This document shows, piece after piece, positions 44,072-52,158 of a DNA stretch of 64,000 bases. The notes beneath the pieces were generated by a model. It saw only the letters and a program-made list of their open reading frames with translations. It was not told the origin of the DNA and ran no database searches. The stretch covers positions 62,001-126,000 of the forward strand of contig JAFZQU010000010.1 in assembly GCA_017620255.1 (NCBI GenBank). Direction: 5' to 3'. This DNA comes from Lachnospiraceae bacterium. Its GTDB lineage: Bacteria > Bacillota > Clostridia > Lachnospirales > Lachnospiraceae. The stretch's first letter is position 1. Each line of letters opens with the position of its first letter. Both the position numbers and the translations under genes were made by a program.

Positions 44072-44383
44072 ATGAATACCAGAAAAATCCCTGCGATCAT
44101 CATGCTGCTAGCAGGTTCCATAGCATGTATCATGACATATTTGAATCATTACAGCCTGAAAGATATGCTGGTTGTGCTGATTCTTGTTTTGGTTATTTTC
44201 CTGATCATCGGATTGATCGTGAAAGGGATAATGGATTCCATCCATCTTCCGGGAACGGATGCCGTGAAAGCGGACGGCGAGGTGATCGAAAAGACGGAAG
44301 AGGAACAGACGGAAGCGGAGGAACAGAAAACTGAAGAGGGCGAGGGGCCCGATCAGAATAAACAGGAAACACAGGAATCATGA
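44072..44383 (+). CDS. Small two-helix membrane protein between cheD and sigD
   Basis: A 103-residue protein with two membrane segments (about 5-23, IPAIIMLLAGSIACIMTYL; and about 31-51, LVVLILVLVIFLIIGLIVK), then an acidic cytoplasmic-type tail rich in Glu, Gln and Thr. I do not recognise a family. B. subtilis has no gene here (cheD is followed directly by sigD). Tight spacing (7 bases after cheD) puts it in the operon. The ATG at 44072 has a weak AGGAT site. Function unknown. Confidence 0.75.
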   Translation: MNTRKIPAIIMLLAGSIACIMTYLNHYSLKDMLVVLILVLVIFLIIGLIVKGIMDSIHLPGTDAVKADGEVIEKTEEEQTEAEEQKTEEGEGPDQNKQETQES

Positions 44384-44416
44384 TTTTTACGGGGATAAAA
44401 TGATTCGGAGGGGAAA

Positions 44417-45184
44417 ATGGATGACGCCGGAAAAATGAAGTTGTGGCAGGCATATGCAAACAGCCCGACAGCCGAACTTCGTGAAAAGATCATATTGGAA
44501 TATGCGCCGCTCGTAAAAGTCGTTGCGGGCCGGTTATCCATGTATCTGGGATATAATGTGGAATATGACGATCTTGTCAGTTACGGCATTTTCGGCTTGA
44601 TCGACGCGATCGATAAGTATGATGCAAAGAAGGCAGTAAAGTTCGAGACTTACGCAAGCCTCAGGATCCGCGGAGCGATCCTTGACCAGATCCGTAAGAT
44701 GGACTGGATCCCGCGAACCGTCAGACAGCGTCAGAAACAGATCAGTGCGGCGATCAAGGAGATCGAGTCGAAGACCGGGAGAAATGCGACTGACGAAGAG
44801 ATCGCACAGGCACTGGGGCTTTCCGCCGATGAGTACGATGATTGGCAGTCCCAGATGAAAGTCACAAACGTTGTATCCCTGGATGAGTTTGTGGAACAGG
44901 GCAGCGACGTTGCGGACAACCACGGACTTTCCTCGCAGATGGAACGGCCGGAGGAAGCGGTCGAAAAAGAAGAACTGAAAAAAATGCTGATGGAGGCACT
45001 CGATCAGCTGACCGAAAAAGAGCGGAAAGTAGTCCTGCTCTACTACTATGAAGAACTGACGCTGAAGGAAATAAGCAACATCCTGGAAGTGTCCGAATCG
45101 AGAGTTTCTCAGCTGCACACAAAGGCGCTGCAGAAAATGAAGGTTAAGATGGGCAAGTATATGGGTATCCTGTTGGAGAGCTGA
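44417..45184 (+). CDS. sigD: Flagellar RNA polymerase sigma factor SigD/FliA
   Basis: A 255-residue sigma-28 family factor. Region 2 reads LVKVVAGRLSMYLGYNVEYDDLVSYGIFGLIDAID, split across conserved helices; region 3 has DWIPRTVRQRQKQISAAI; region 4 has LYYYEELTLKEISNILEVSESRVSQLH. It directs late flagellar genes, and a matching promoter exists before fliK in this window. RBS CGGAGGGG is well placed. It ends the chemotaxis run, as in B. subtilis. Confidence 0.97.
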   Translation: MDDAGKMKLWQAYANSPTAELREKIILEYAPLVKVVAGRLSMYLGYNVEYDDLVSYGIFGLIDAIDKYDAKKAVKFETYASLRIRGAILDQIRKMDWIPRTVRQRQKQISAAIKEIESKTGRNATDEEIAQALGLSADEYDDWQSQMKVTNVVSLDEFVEQGSDVADNHGLSSQMERPEEAVEKEELKKMLMEALDQLTEKERKVVLLYYYEELTLKEISNILEVSESRVSQLHTKALQKMKVKMGKYMGILLES

Positions 45185-45205
45185 TCATTTAAAAGTGGGG
45201 GTCAC

Positions 45206-46801
45206 ATGGGAAGAAACGGATATTTTCAACTGCAGATGAAGGACAACGGCACATTCGTGAAACTGTTTCCGCCGACGGATGGCGGGGAACCGATCAGGAT
45301 CGACGAATTGCGCCAGTATCTTGCGCTTAAGAACTATGTGCCGGATCCGGTGGCATTGAATAAAGTGCTTACGGAGCTCAGTGAGCCGGCTGAGTTTAAA
45401 CTCGACAATAACAAGGCATTTGCAGAGATGGAAATGTTCAATCTGCAGATCGCCGAGAATAAGATGAGTGCGACAGCCAGATTCTATCCGCCGAGCAATG
45501 CGGGAGCATCCCTTCGCAAAGAAGATATCATCAATGACCTGAAACATAAGGGCATCAAGTTCGGGATCGATGAAAAAGAGATAGAGCGTTTCCTTTCCGA
45601 AAAGCATTACTGCGCCGATTATATCCTGGCAAAGGGAAAAGCACCGGTGCAGGGACAGGATGCATCCATTGAGTATTTCTTCAATACGAACCCCAATACA
45701 AAACCGGCTTTGAATGAAGACGGAACCGTAGACTTCTTCAATCTGGAAGTGATCAGTAAATGCGAGGCCGGACAGAAACTTGCCACGCTGCATTCGGAAG
45801 TGCCGGGTGAGGCAGGATTTAATGTGCTGGGTGAGCGCATCGCGCCGAAAGACGTGATCAAGATGCGGCTGCGCTACGGGCGTAACATCACGCTTTCGGA
45901 AGACGGACTTACGATCTTCTCGAACGTGAACGGACATGTATCCCTGACGGATGATCTGGTCACGGTCACGGACGTATATGAAGTTACGGACGTTGACACG
46001 ACTACAGGAAATATAGAATATAACGGCAACGTGCAGGTGCTCGGTAATGTCAAAGCCGGGTTCGCCGTGCAGGTGACCGGAAACGTGGAAGTACGCGGCG
46101 TCGTGGAAGGTGCGCTGATCCAGGCGGACGGCGACATTATCATCATGCGCGGCATGAACGGTATGGGACGCGGCAAACTGATCGCAGGCGGCAACATCGT
46201 TTCGAAGTTCATTGAAAACTCCGATGTAAAAGCCGGCGGTTATGTACATGCCGAGGCGATCATGCACAGCACGATCGATGCCAAAGGGGACGTGGAAGTA
46301 TCCGGTAAGAAGGGATTTATCACCGGCGGAGCGGTTCATTCCATGGGAACCGTCAGTGCCAGAGTGATTGGTTCCACGATGGGCGCCAAGACAGAGATCG
46401 AAGTCGGTGTCGATCCGACGATCAAAGCACGGATCAATCATCTGATGCAAAGCACCGCGGAGAACAGGAAACAGTTACAGCAGATCGAGCCGGTTCTCGT
46501 AACTTTCACGCAGAAACTGAAAAAGGGCGATACCCTGACAATGGAACAGCAGATGTATTTCAATCAGCTTAGGACGGCTTATCAGAAACTGAAGCCGCAG
46601 CAGACGGAAGAAGAGGCTGAACTGGAACGCCTGACGGAGTCCATGAACGAGATGACGACGGATGCGATCGTAAAAGTACAGGAGTTCGCATACACCGGAA
46701 CGACGATCAAGATCAGTGATGTTTCCCTGAATCTGAGTTCCAATACACAGCACTGCAGATTTGTTAAGGAAGGCGCGGATATCCGTATCAAACCGCTTTA
46801 G
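45206..46801 (+). CDS. FapA-family (DUF342) beta-helical protein
   Basis: A 531-residue protein of the FapA/DUF342 family. The N-terminal about 230 residues match the family's leader domain; a central region (about 255-400) shows the repeating short-strand, Gly-ending pattern of a right-handed beta-helix (GNVQVLGNVKAGFAVQVTGN; GDVEVSGKKGFITGGAVHS); the C-terminal about 120 residues form a Gln/Glu-rich coiled coil. Family members are implicated in surface attachment and motility-linked functions, but the activity is not known. It starts 22 bases after sigD with GTGGGGGT as ribosome site. Confidence 0.85.
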   Translation: MGRNGYFQLQMKDNGTFVKLFPPTDGGEPIRIDELRQYLALKNYVPDPVALNKVLTELSEPAEFKLDNNKAFAEMEMFNLQIAENKMSATARFYPPSNAGASLRKEDIINDLKHKGIKFGIDEKEIERFLSEKHYCADYILAKGKAPVQGQDASIEYFFNTNPNTKPALNEDGTVDFFNLEVISKCEAGQKLATLHSEVPGEAGFNVLGERIAPKDVIKMRLRYGRNITLSEDGLTIFSNVNGHVSLTDDLVTVTDVYEVTDVDTTTGNIEYNGNVQVLGNVKAGFAVQVTGNVEVRGVVEGALIQADGDIIIMRGMNGMGRGKLIAGGNIVSKFIENSDVKAGGYVHAEAIMHSTIDAKGDVEVSGKKGFITGGAVHSMGTVSARVIGSTMGAKTEIEVGVDPTIKARINHLMQSTAENRKQLQQIEPVLVTFTQKLKKGDTLTMEQQMYFNQLRTAYQKLKPQQTEEEAELERLTESMNEMTTDAIVKVQEFAYTGTTIKISDVSLNLSSNTQHCRFVKEGADIRIKPL

Positions 46802-46809
46802 GAGGCAGT

Positions 46810-47121
46810 ATGATATCACCGCTTGAAATGAACGGGGTCATATCCAGAACACAGGATATATCCATTCTGAAACAAAATGAGGACAGTCGTGACGATGTCA
46901 CACATTTGCAGACGCAGGATACGTTTGAAGGTGAACGGGATCAGTTCGTTCATACGGTACATGATGCCGACAATACGAGCGAACCGGACACACATCATGA
47001 TGCCAGGGAAAAGGGTAAAAACGAGTATACGGATCAGAGAAACAAACAGAAAAAACAGAAGCAGCAGCAACAGGACCGTGTCATCGCCAAGAGTATGCAC
47101 GGATTTGATATCAAAATTTAA
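46810..47121 (+). CDS. Small conserved flagella-adjacent protein
   Basis: A 103-residue soluble, highly polar protein. The N-terminus (MISPLEMNGVISRTQDISIL, then KQNEDSR) resembles a short conserved segment I associate with small proteins at this locus in other Lachnospiraceae; the middle is acidic with several His, and the end is Lys/Gln-rich (NKQKKQKQQQQDR) before HGFDIKI. No domain recognised. RBS GGAGG overlaps the end of the FapA-like gene by position only (8 bases between genes). Function unknown. Confidence 0.7.
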   Translation: MISPLEMNGVISRTQDISILKQNEDSRDDVTHLQTQDTFEGERDQFVHTVHDADNTSEPDTHHDAREKGKNEYTDQRNKQKKQKQQQQDRVIAKSMHGFDIKI

Positions 47122-47142
47122 GGAGAGGAGTCCGTCTTTTTT

Positions 47143-47838
47143 ATGAGTACAATGGAAATAGCACTCCTAGTCACGGGAGTGATTATTTTTGTCCTGAGTT
47201 TTCTTATTCCGGATAAAAAGAAAGATAAGGATCAGGCAGGCGTGGATGCGCAGGATATCCGCCAGATGGTGGAAACGGAACTGGGCGGCATGAAACTGCA
47301 GGTGAAAGAGGCTACGGATGAGACCGTGGAATATGCCATGGAACGTGCGGAAAGACAGCTGGAACGTGTTTCGAACGAAAAGATCATGGCGCTGTCGGAA
47401 TATGCGGACACGATCATGGAAGGGATCGACAAAAGCCATCAGGAAGTTCTGTTCATGTACGATATGCTGACGGATAAACAGACGGATTTAAAGAATACCG
47501 TACGTAAGGCCGAGGCGACCGTGAGAGAAGTGGAAAGTGCGCAGCCGGTTCAGGTACAGCCCGTTGAACAGCAGGTGCAGGCAGTACCCGTTATGCCGGA
47601 AACGCCGCAGCCTGTTTTCGTGCAGCAGGCCTCCGCGCCGGAATCCGAGTTTGCAAGACTCATCAATGAATCCCACACAGTGGAAGAATTCATTCAGGAT
47701 GATGCAGAGGAAGAAGGAAACAATAACGAACGCATCCTTGCTCTGGCCGATCAGGGACTCAGCACGGTGGACATCGCAAGAGAACTGGGACTGGGTGTTG
47801 GAGAAGTAAAATTAGTCGTAGACTTATTTAAGGGATAA
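47143..47838 (+). CDS. SwrB-like membrane protein (DUF6115 type)
   Basis: A 231-residue protein: N-terminal membrane segment (about 4-23), a coiled coil (about 40-125), a Pro/Gln/Val linker (about 130-165) and a C-terminal helix-turn-helix-like segment (RILALADQGLSTVDIARELGL, then GVGEVKLVVDLF). This layout and its position shortly after sigD match B. subtilis SwrB, which promotes FliG-FliF assembly and FliP activation. Sequence similarity to SwrB cannot be measured here, so the equivalence is inferred. Confidence 0.75.
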   Translation: MSTMEIALLVTGVIIFVLSFLIPDKKKDKDQAGVDAQDIRQMVETELGGMKLQVKEATDETVEYAMERAERQLERVSNEKIMALSEYADTIMEGIDKSHQEVLFMYDMLTDKQTDLKNTVRKAEATVREVESAQPVQVQPVEQQVQAVPVMPETPQPVFVQQASAPESEFARLINESHTVEEFIQDDAEEEGNNNERILALADQGLSTVDIARELGLGVGEVKLVVDLFKG

Positions 47839-47841
47839 ATT

Positions 47842-48444
47842 ATGCGGATCAGAATGTACTTAAGAGGTCTGGGGATCGGAATAGTCGTCACTGCGTTGCT
47901 GATGGGCTTTTCTTCCGGCAAAAAACAGACCATGACAGATGAAGAGATCAAATCGAAAGCCGCGGCGCTTGGAATGGTGGAGCAGGAGAGCGTCTTAAAG
48001 CCTGTGATCACCGAAGAACCGGAGCCGGCGGAGACTGCAGAAAAACCGGAACCGGAAGTTTCCGAACAACAGGCTCCTGCGGATACGCAGGCTGAACCTG
48101 AAACCGAAGAGGCATCGGAACCGGAAGAGACCAAAGCGGAAGAAGGTAAGCCGGAAGAGACTAAAAAGGCCGATGATACAGCGGCAGACAATTCCGAAGA
48201 GAAGACGGAAAAGAAGGACGATCAGGTGAAGACGTCGGGCACGTTTACGATCGAGATCGCAGGCGGATCCGGTTCAGAAACCGTATGTGCGCTTTTGGAA
48301 AAAGGAGGCGCTATTTCCTCGGCGTCTGATTTTGATAAATATCTGTGTGATCACGGTTATGACCATAAGATCCGTGCGGGAAAATACAAGATCCCGGCAG
48401 GGGCGGATTATGAAACGATCGCGCATATCATCACCGGTAAGTGA
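47842..48444 (+). CDS. MltG/YceG-like membrane protein lacking the catalytic domain
   Basis: A 200-residue protein: short basic N-terminus, one membrane segment (about 8-25), an acidic Pro/Glu/Thr linker of about 95 residues, and a C-terminal about 65-residue LysM-like fold (TFTIEIAGGSGSETVCALL, YDHKIRAGKYKIPAG, YETIAHIIT). That last part resembles the substrate-binding subdomain of MltG endolytic transglycosylases. MltG is normally about 330-400 residues with a catalytic Glu; that domain is absent, so a binding or regulatory role is more likely than cleavage. It starts 3 bases after the SwrB-like gene. Confidence 0.7.
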   Translation: MRIRMYLRGLGIGIVVTALLMGFSSGKKQTMTDEEIKSKAAALGMVEQESVLKPVITEEPEPAETAEKPEPEVSEQQAPADTQAEPETEEASEPEETKAEEGKPEETKKADDTAADNSEEKTEKKDDQVKTSGTFTIEIAGGSGSETVCALLEKGGAISSASDFDKYLCDHGYDHKIRAGKYKIPAGADYETIAHIITGK

Positions 48445-48470
48445 GCAAGGAAATAAAAGGAGAGCCGTAT

Positions 48471-49358
48471 ATGAGTGATTATGTTATCAGTTGTTGTACT
48501 TCGGCGGACCTGTCAGAAGAATACATACGGAAAAGAGATATTTCTTATATCTGCATGCACTATGAACTGGACGGAACCGTATATCCGGACGATCTGGGAA
48601 AAACAATTTCCTATGAGGACTTTTATAAAGCGATGGTGGACGGTGCACCAACCAAAACATCGCAGGTGAATGCGGACGAGTATGAGAAGTATTTCGATTC
48701 GATCCTGTCACAGGGAAAGGACCTGATCCATTTCTGCTTGTCCAGCGGCATTTCCGGTTCTGTGAATTCGGCCAATATAGCGATGGAAGAGTGCAGGGAA
48801 AAATATCCGGACCGTAAACTCTATGTGGTCGATTCGCTTGCGGCATCTTCCGGATTCGGCCTGCTGGTCGATAAGATGGCGGATTTAAGGGATGAAGGCT
48901 ATACCATCGATGAGGTGTATGATTTCGCCATGAAAAACAGGCTGAAACTACACCACTGGTTTTTCTCCACGGACCTTACGTTTTATATCCGAGGCGGACG
49001 TGTGAGCAAGCCTGCCGGATATATCGGCAATATGTTGAATATCTGTCCGCTGCTGAATGTGGACTATGAGGGAAGACTGATCCCGCGTTACAAGATCCGC
49101 ACCAAAAAGAAAGTGATCCGGTTTACGGCGGAAAAGATGTTTGAACTGGCGGATGACGGTGTGGAATACAGTGAGAAATGCTTTATTTCCCATTCGGCAT
49201 GTTATGAGGATGCCAGGGAAGTCGCCGATCTGGTCGAAGAGCATTTTCCGCATCTGAAAGGAAAGGTCGAGATCTTTAATATCGGCATGACGATCGGTGC
49301 ACATGCAGGTCCCGGAACCGTTGCCCTGTTCTTCTGGGGGACGGAGCGGGACGATTGA
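48471..49358 (+). CDS. DegV family fatty-acid-binding protein
   Basis: A 295-residue DegV-fold protein. The N-terminal CCTSADLSEEYIRKR and SSGISGSVNSANIA mark the fatty-acid carboxylate-binding Ser/Thr region; the C-terminal domain ends NIGMTIGAHAGPGTVALFFW, a DegV hallmark. Some members (FakB) present fatty acids to the kinase FakA. ATG 48471 has AAAAGGAGAG upstream. It follows the MltG-like gene by 26 bases and ends at a terminator. Confidence 0.93.
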   Translation: MSDYVISCCTSADLSEEYIRKRDISYICMHYELDGTVYPDDLGKTISYEDFYKAMVDGAPTKTSQVNADEYEKYFDSILSQGKDLIHFCLSSGISGSVNSANIAMEECREKYPDRKLYVVDSLAASSGFGLLVDKMADLRDEGYTIDEVYDFAMKNRLKLHHWFFSTDLTFYIRGGRVSKPAGYIGNMLNICPLLNVDYEGRLIPRYKIRTKKKVIRFTAEKMFELADDGVEYSEKCFISHSACYEDAREVADLVEEHFPHLKGKVEIFNIGMTIGAHAGPGTVALFFWGTERDD

Positions 49359-49391
49359 ATCCTGAATAAACCTGAAAAAAACATATGCAAA

Positions 49392-49421
49392 AAAAGTGCT
49401 CTGCAATTGCAGAGCACTTTT
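49392..49421. terminator. Bidirectional terminator, perfect 30-base palindrome
   Basis: A 13-bp stem closed by AATT, palindromic over its whole length. On the minus strand a run of seven T follows, so it is strongest for the CAP-domain gene; on the plus strand only TTTT follows, ending degV less efficiently. Confidence 0.9.
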
Positions 49422-49439
49422 CATGATTGACTTTCGATA

Positions 49440-50009
49440 TTAATAACCGAATTCAAGAGCCCAATAATTGGTGCCGCTGTCATCCTGATACAGAGAGATC
49501 GCTACGTCGTTGAAATCTTCGTATAAGATGTTGTCTCTGTGTGCAGGGCTGTTCATCCACTCTTTCACAACCTGATTCGCACTCGTCTGACCCCAAGCAA
49601 GATTCTCACCACCCATGATCGCACTGTTAACAGTGTACCACTGAGTGCCGTTCGGTCTGGTGTGAGAGAAGGAAACAGAAGCTTCCTCAGCTCTTACAGC
49701 AGCTGTTGTCTCAAGATTCGAATCCCACGTCAGGTCGGACAATCCGGCATCTTCACGCTCTTCATTCACAAGATTATAAGCACGAAGGGCATCACTTCTC
49801 AGTGAACTGGACTCGCTTGAAGAATCCGCTGCGGCCAAAGCCCCATCATCCAGATAGATCACACCATCACTGGCGATCTCCTTAGCGGTTCTTACAGAAG
49901 CACCGTCATCAATGCCGGACTCATGATTACGAAAGAGGAATGCACCGCCGATGACGGTAACACCCAGAACCCCCATTGTCAATAAACTGATGAGAGTTTT
50001 CTTCTTCAT
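49440..50009 (-). CDS. Secreted or membrane-anchored CAP-domain (SCP/YkwD) protein
   Basis: A 189-residue protein: basic N-terminus MKKKTLISLL and one hydrophobic segment (about 4-25) that could be a signal peptide or anchor, a Ser/Asp-rich spacer, and a CAP domain (about 70-189) with the family motifs FSHTRPNG, GENLAWG and HRDNIL. Bacterial CAP proteins are often spore-coat or envelope proteins of unknown activity. The ATG at 50007-50009 has AAAGGAGG upstream. It is the only gene besides rpsT on the minus strand and is divergent from the CPBP gene. Confidence 0.92.
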   Translation of the reverse strand: MKKKTLISLLTMGVLGVTVIGGAFLFRNHESGIDDGASVRTAKEIASDGVIYLDDGALAAADSSSESSSLRSDALRAYNLVNEEREDAGLSDLTWDSNLETTAAVRAEEASVSFSHTRPNGTQWYTVNSAIMGGENLAWGQTSANQVVKEWMNSPAHRDNILYEDFNDVAISLYQDDSGTNYWALEFGY

Positions 50010-50233
50010 GCTGTCCTCCTTTCCCATGATATACATGAAATACAAAGTATCTCGCTTTATCCTAATGCTATTATGTCACAACAACGGGGATAATGCAACC
50101 CTTTTTTTGAAAAAAAATCACAAATTTATTCAAAAGTGACATTTTATCGAATAGGCAAGGCAAATCAAATCATGTATAATTATAATTGATTATAACATAA
50201 GAAAGAACTCTTGTAAAAGAGATGGTGATAAAA
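50010..50233. promoter_or_regulatory. AT-rich divergent intergenic region
   Basis: 224 bases between the CAP and CPBP genes. On the plus strand three TATAA-like elements follow one another (50175-50196, TATAAT twice and TATAAC); on the minus strand CATAAT sits 17 bases from TTGCAT. No -35 box is convincing. A run of A/T separates the two sides. No operator or small gene was recognised. Confidence 0.4.
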
Positions 50234-51208
50234 ATGCTGAAAGATGAGACCAAAAGAATAACTTCGAAAAGGATCCTGCTGTTTCTTGCGATCACTTTTG
50301 CCCTGACTTACGCGCTTGAATTTGCCTTTGTTCTGCCTTCCGGCATGCAGGAGGAAGCATCGGGAGTCTTATACAGGATCGTATCCGGGATCGCGATCAT
50401 GACCCCTGCCATATCCGTACTGATCACCCGGCTTCTCACAAAGGAAGGATTTGTTGAGCACTATCTGCATCCGCATATAAATAAAGGTACGGTCAGATAT
50501 TATCTTCTGGCATGGCTTTTGCCGGCCGGACTGATCGCGATCGGCATCCTTCTTTATTTTCTCGTTTTCCCGGCCCAGTTTGACTGGAATATGACATATT
50601 ATATGGATACGGTCTTAAAGACAGGGACAAAAGTGGAGCTGGATGCATTGCGTAAAACAATGATCAGCCAAACAATAACGGGCGTAATTCTTGGACCGGT
50701 CACGTACTGTATCACCTGCTTTGGTGAAGAGTGGGGCTGGCGCGGTTATCTGTTACCCAAAATGATGAAATGCATGCCTGTGATCCCCGCTGTTCTTATC
50801 AGCGGTCTGATCTGGGGACTGTGGCGGATACCGTATGTACTCGGCGGACTGAATTACGGTCTCGAATATGAGGGTTATCCGTATCTCGGTATCCTGCTGA
50901 TGACGCTGTTCTGTATTATGATCGGATGCTTTCATTCTTTTGTCACGATCAGGACCGGCAGCTGTATCCCGGCGATCATAGCGCACGGTGCCATTAACGC
51001 GACCTACGCGGCAGGGATCTACTTTACAAAAGATGGGGGAGATCCGTTGCTGGGGCCGTCTGTTGCAGGCATTCTGTCGATGATCCCGGTTATAATAACT
51101 GCTGTTATTATAATATGCATTCTTGCACGCAATAGTGCTTGTGTAAACAATTCTTTATGTGATACAATAATTGAGGAATCGTCGAATGGAGACGAAAACG
51201 TTGAATGA
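50234..51208 (+). CDS. CPBP family intramembrane protein with altered second motif
   Basis: A 324-residue membrane protein with about eight hydrophobic segments. It matches CPBP (CaaX protease/bacteriocin-processing) proteins: motif 1 is intact (E165-E166-x3-R170, GEEWGWRGYLLPKM) and motif 3 is intact (H251-x3-N255, AHGAINATY). In motif 2 the usual His of WGLWHxP is Arg: WGLW-R198-IPY. This His is a metal ligand in Rce1-type glutamic proteases, so activity is uncertain. ATG 50234 (GGTGATAAAA before it) is chosen; ATG 50222 is possible. The next gene overlaps by 23 bases. Confidence 0.85.
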   Translation: MLKDETKRITSKRILLFLAITFALTYALEFAFVLPSGMQEEASGVLYRIVSGIAIMTPAISVLITRLLTKEGFVEHYLHPHINKGTVRYYLLAWLLPAGLIAIGILLYFLVFPAQFDWNMTYYMDTVLKTGTKVELDALRKTMISQTITGVILGPVTYCITCFGEEWGWRGYLLPKMMKCMPVIPAVLISGLIWGLWRIPYVLGGLNYGLEYEGYPYLGILLMTLFCIMIGCFHSFVTIRTGSCIPAIIAHGAINATYAAGIYFTKDGGDPLLGPSVAGILSMIPVIITAVIIICILARNSACVNNSLCDTIIEESSNGDENVE

Positions 51209-52139
51209 AAGAGGAAAAAGGGTTCGCATTCTGAAGAGACTGATCGTCGGCACAATCCTGGGTTTTATCATTCTGCCGACGATTCTGTGTGTAATCCTGT
51301 TTTTCAGATTTTATTCCCTGCAGAAGGAATTTCGTTCGCTTACGGATGCTTATCTGGCGGCGGAAGAGGACAGAGCCGGACTTCAGAAACAGATCGGCGA
51401 ACAGACGGACCGGCTTACGGAAGCGGATCAGTGCATCAGTTCGTTACAGGCTGACCTGCTTGCACAGCAGACGGAAGAGCCGGCGGAACCGGAAGAAGCA
51501 GAGGAAGAGCAGCCCCGGCCCCGTAAGGTTTATCTGACATTTGATGACGGACCGAGCGGGCATACGCAGAAAATATTAGACATACTGGATGCATATGGCG
51601 TAAAGGGCAATTTTTTTGTCTGTGCAACGGCAAATGAGGATTATCTGAAGTTCTATCAACAGATCCTCGACAGGGGACATATGCTCGGCCTGCATTCTTA
51701 TTCCCACGTATATGATGAGATCTATGCCTCGGATGAGGCGTTCCGGGAAGACGTATTGGCGATCCGGGAGTTTGTAAAAGAACAAACGGGCGGGTTTGAA
51801 GCCACCTATTACCGTTTCCCCGGAGGCAGTTCCAATCTTCACGCAAGGATCAGTCTGGCATCCTGCGAAGAGTGGCTCGCATCGCAGGGGCTTGTATATT
51901 ATGACTGGAATATTTCAAGCCAGGATGCGACGAACCCGATGCAGAGTACGGAGGCGATCCTGCATAATGCCACATACGGGAGTGATCAGTTCGAGGAAGT
52001 TGTTGTCCTGATGCATGATCTCGGAAATAAGGATTCCACGGTGGAAGCGCTTCCGCAGATCATATCCTATTATCAGGATATCGGCGCAAAGATCAGCGTG
52101 ATCGATGAGAATTCCATGCGAATTCAGCATGATAAATAA
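51186..52139 (+). CDS. Membrane-anchored polysaccharide deacetylase (NodB homology)
   Basis: A 317-residue protein: basic N-terminus, one membrane segment (about 19-41), a short coiled coil (about 45-95), an acidic linker, and a NodB domain with TFDDGPSGHT (metal-binding Asp pair), HSYSHVYDE (HxxxH), YRFPGGS and LMHDLG. It probably deacetylates peptidoglycan or another wall glycan outside the membrane. ATG 51186 has GAGG 9 bases upstream and overlaps the CPBP gene by 23 bases. Bactofilin follows after 19 bases. Confidence 0.9.
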   Translation: METKTLNERGKRVRILKRLIVGTILGFIILPTILCVILFFRFYSLQKEFRSLTDAYLAAEEDRAGLQKQIGEQTDRLTEADQCISSLQADLLAQQTEEPAEPEEAEEEQPRPRKVYLTFDDGPSGHTQKILDILDAYGVKGNFFVCATANEDYLKFYQQILDRGHMLGLHSYSHVYDEIYASDEAFREDVLAIREFVKEQTGGFEATYYRFPGGSSNLHARISLASCEEWLASQGLVYYDWNISSQDATNPMQSTEAILHNATYGSDQFEEVVVLMHDLGNKDSTVEALPQIISYYQDIGAKISVIDENSMRIQHDK

Positions 52140-52158
52140 AGAACACGGAGGAAGGATT

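Noticed and set aside
45185..46450. 421-codon antisense frame over the FapA-family gene
   Set aside because: Shadow of a well-supported gene; no family recognised and His/Arg/Asp-rich composition.
49392..49421. 30-base perfect palindrome as a protein-binding site
   Set aside because: Position between two convergent gene ends and the T-run on one side fit a bidirectional terminator better.
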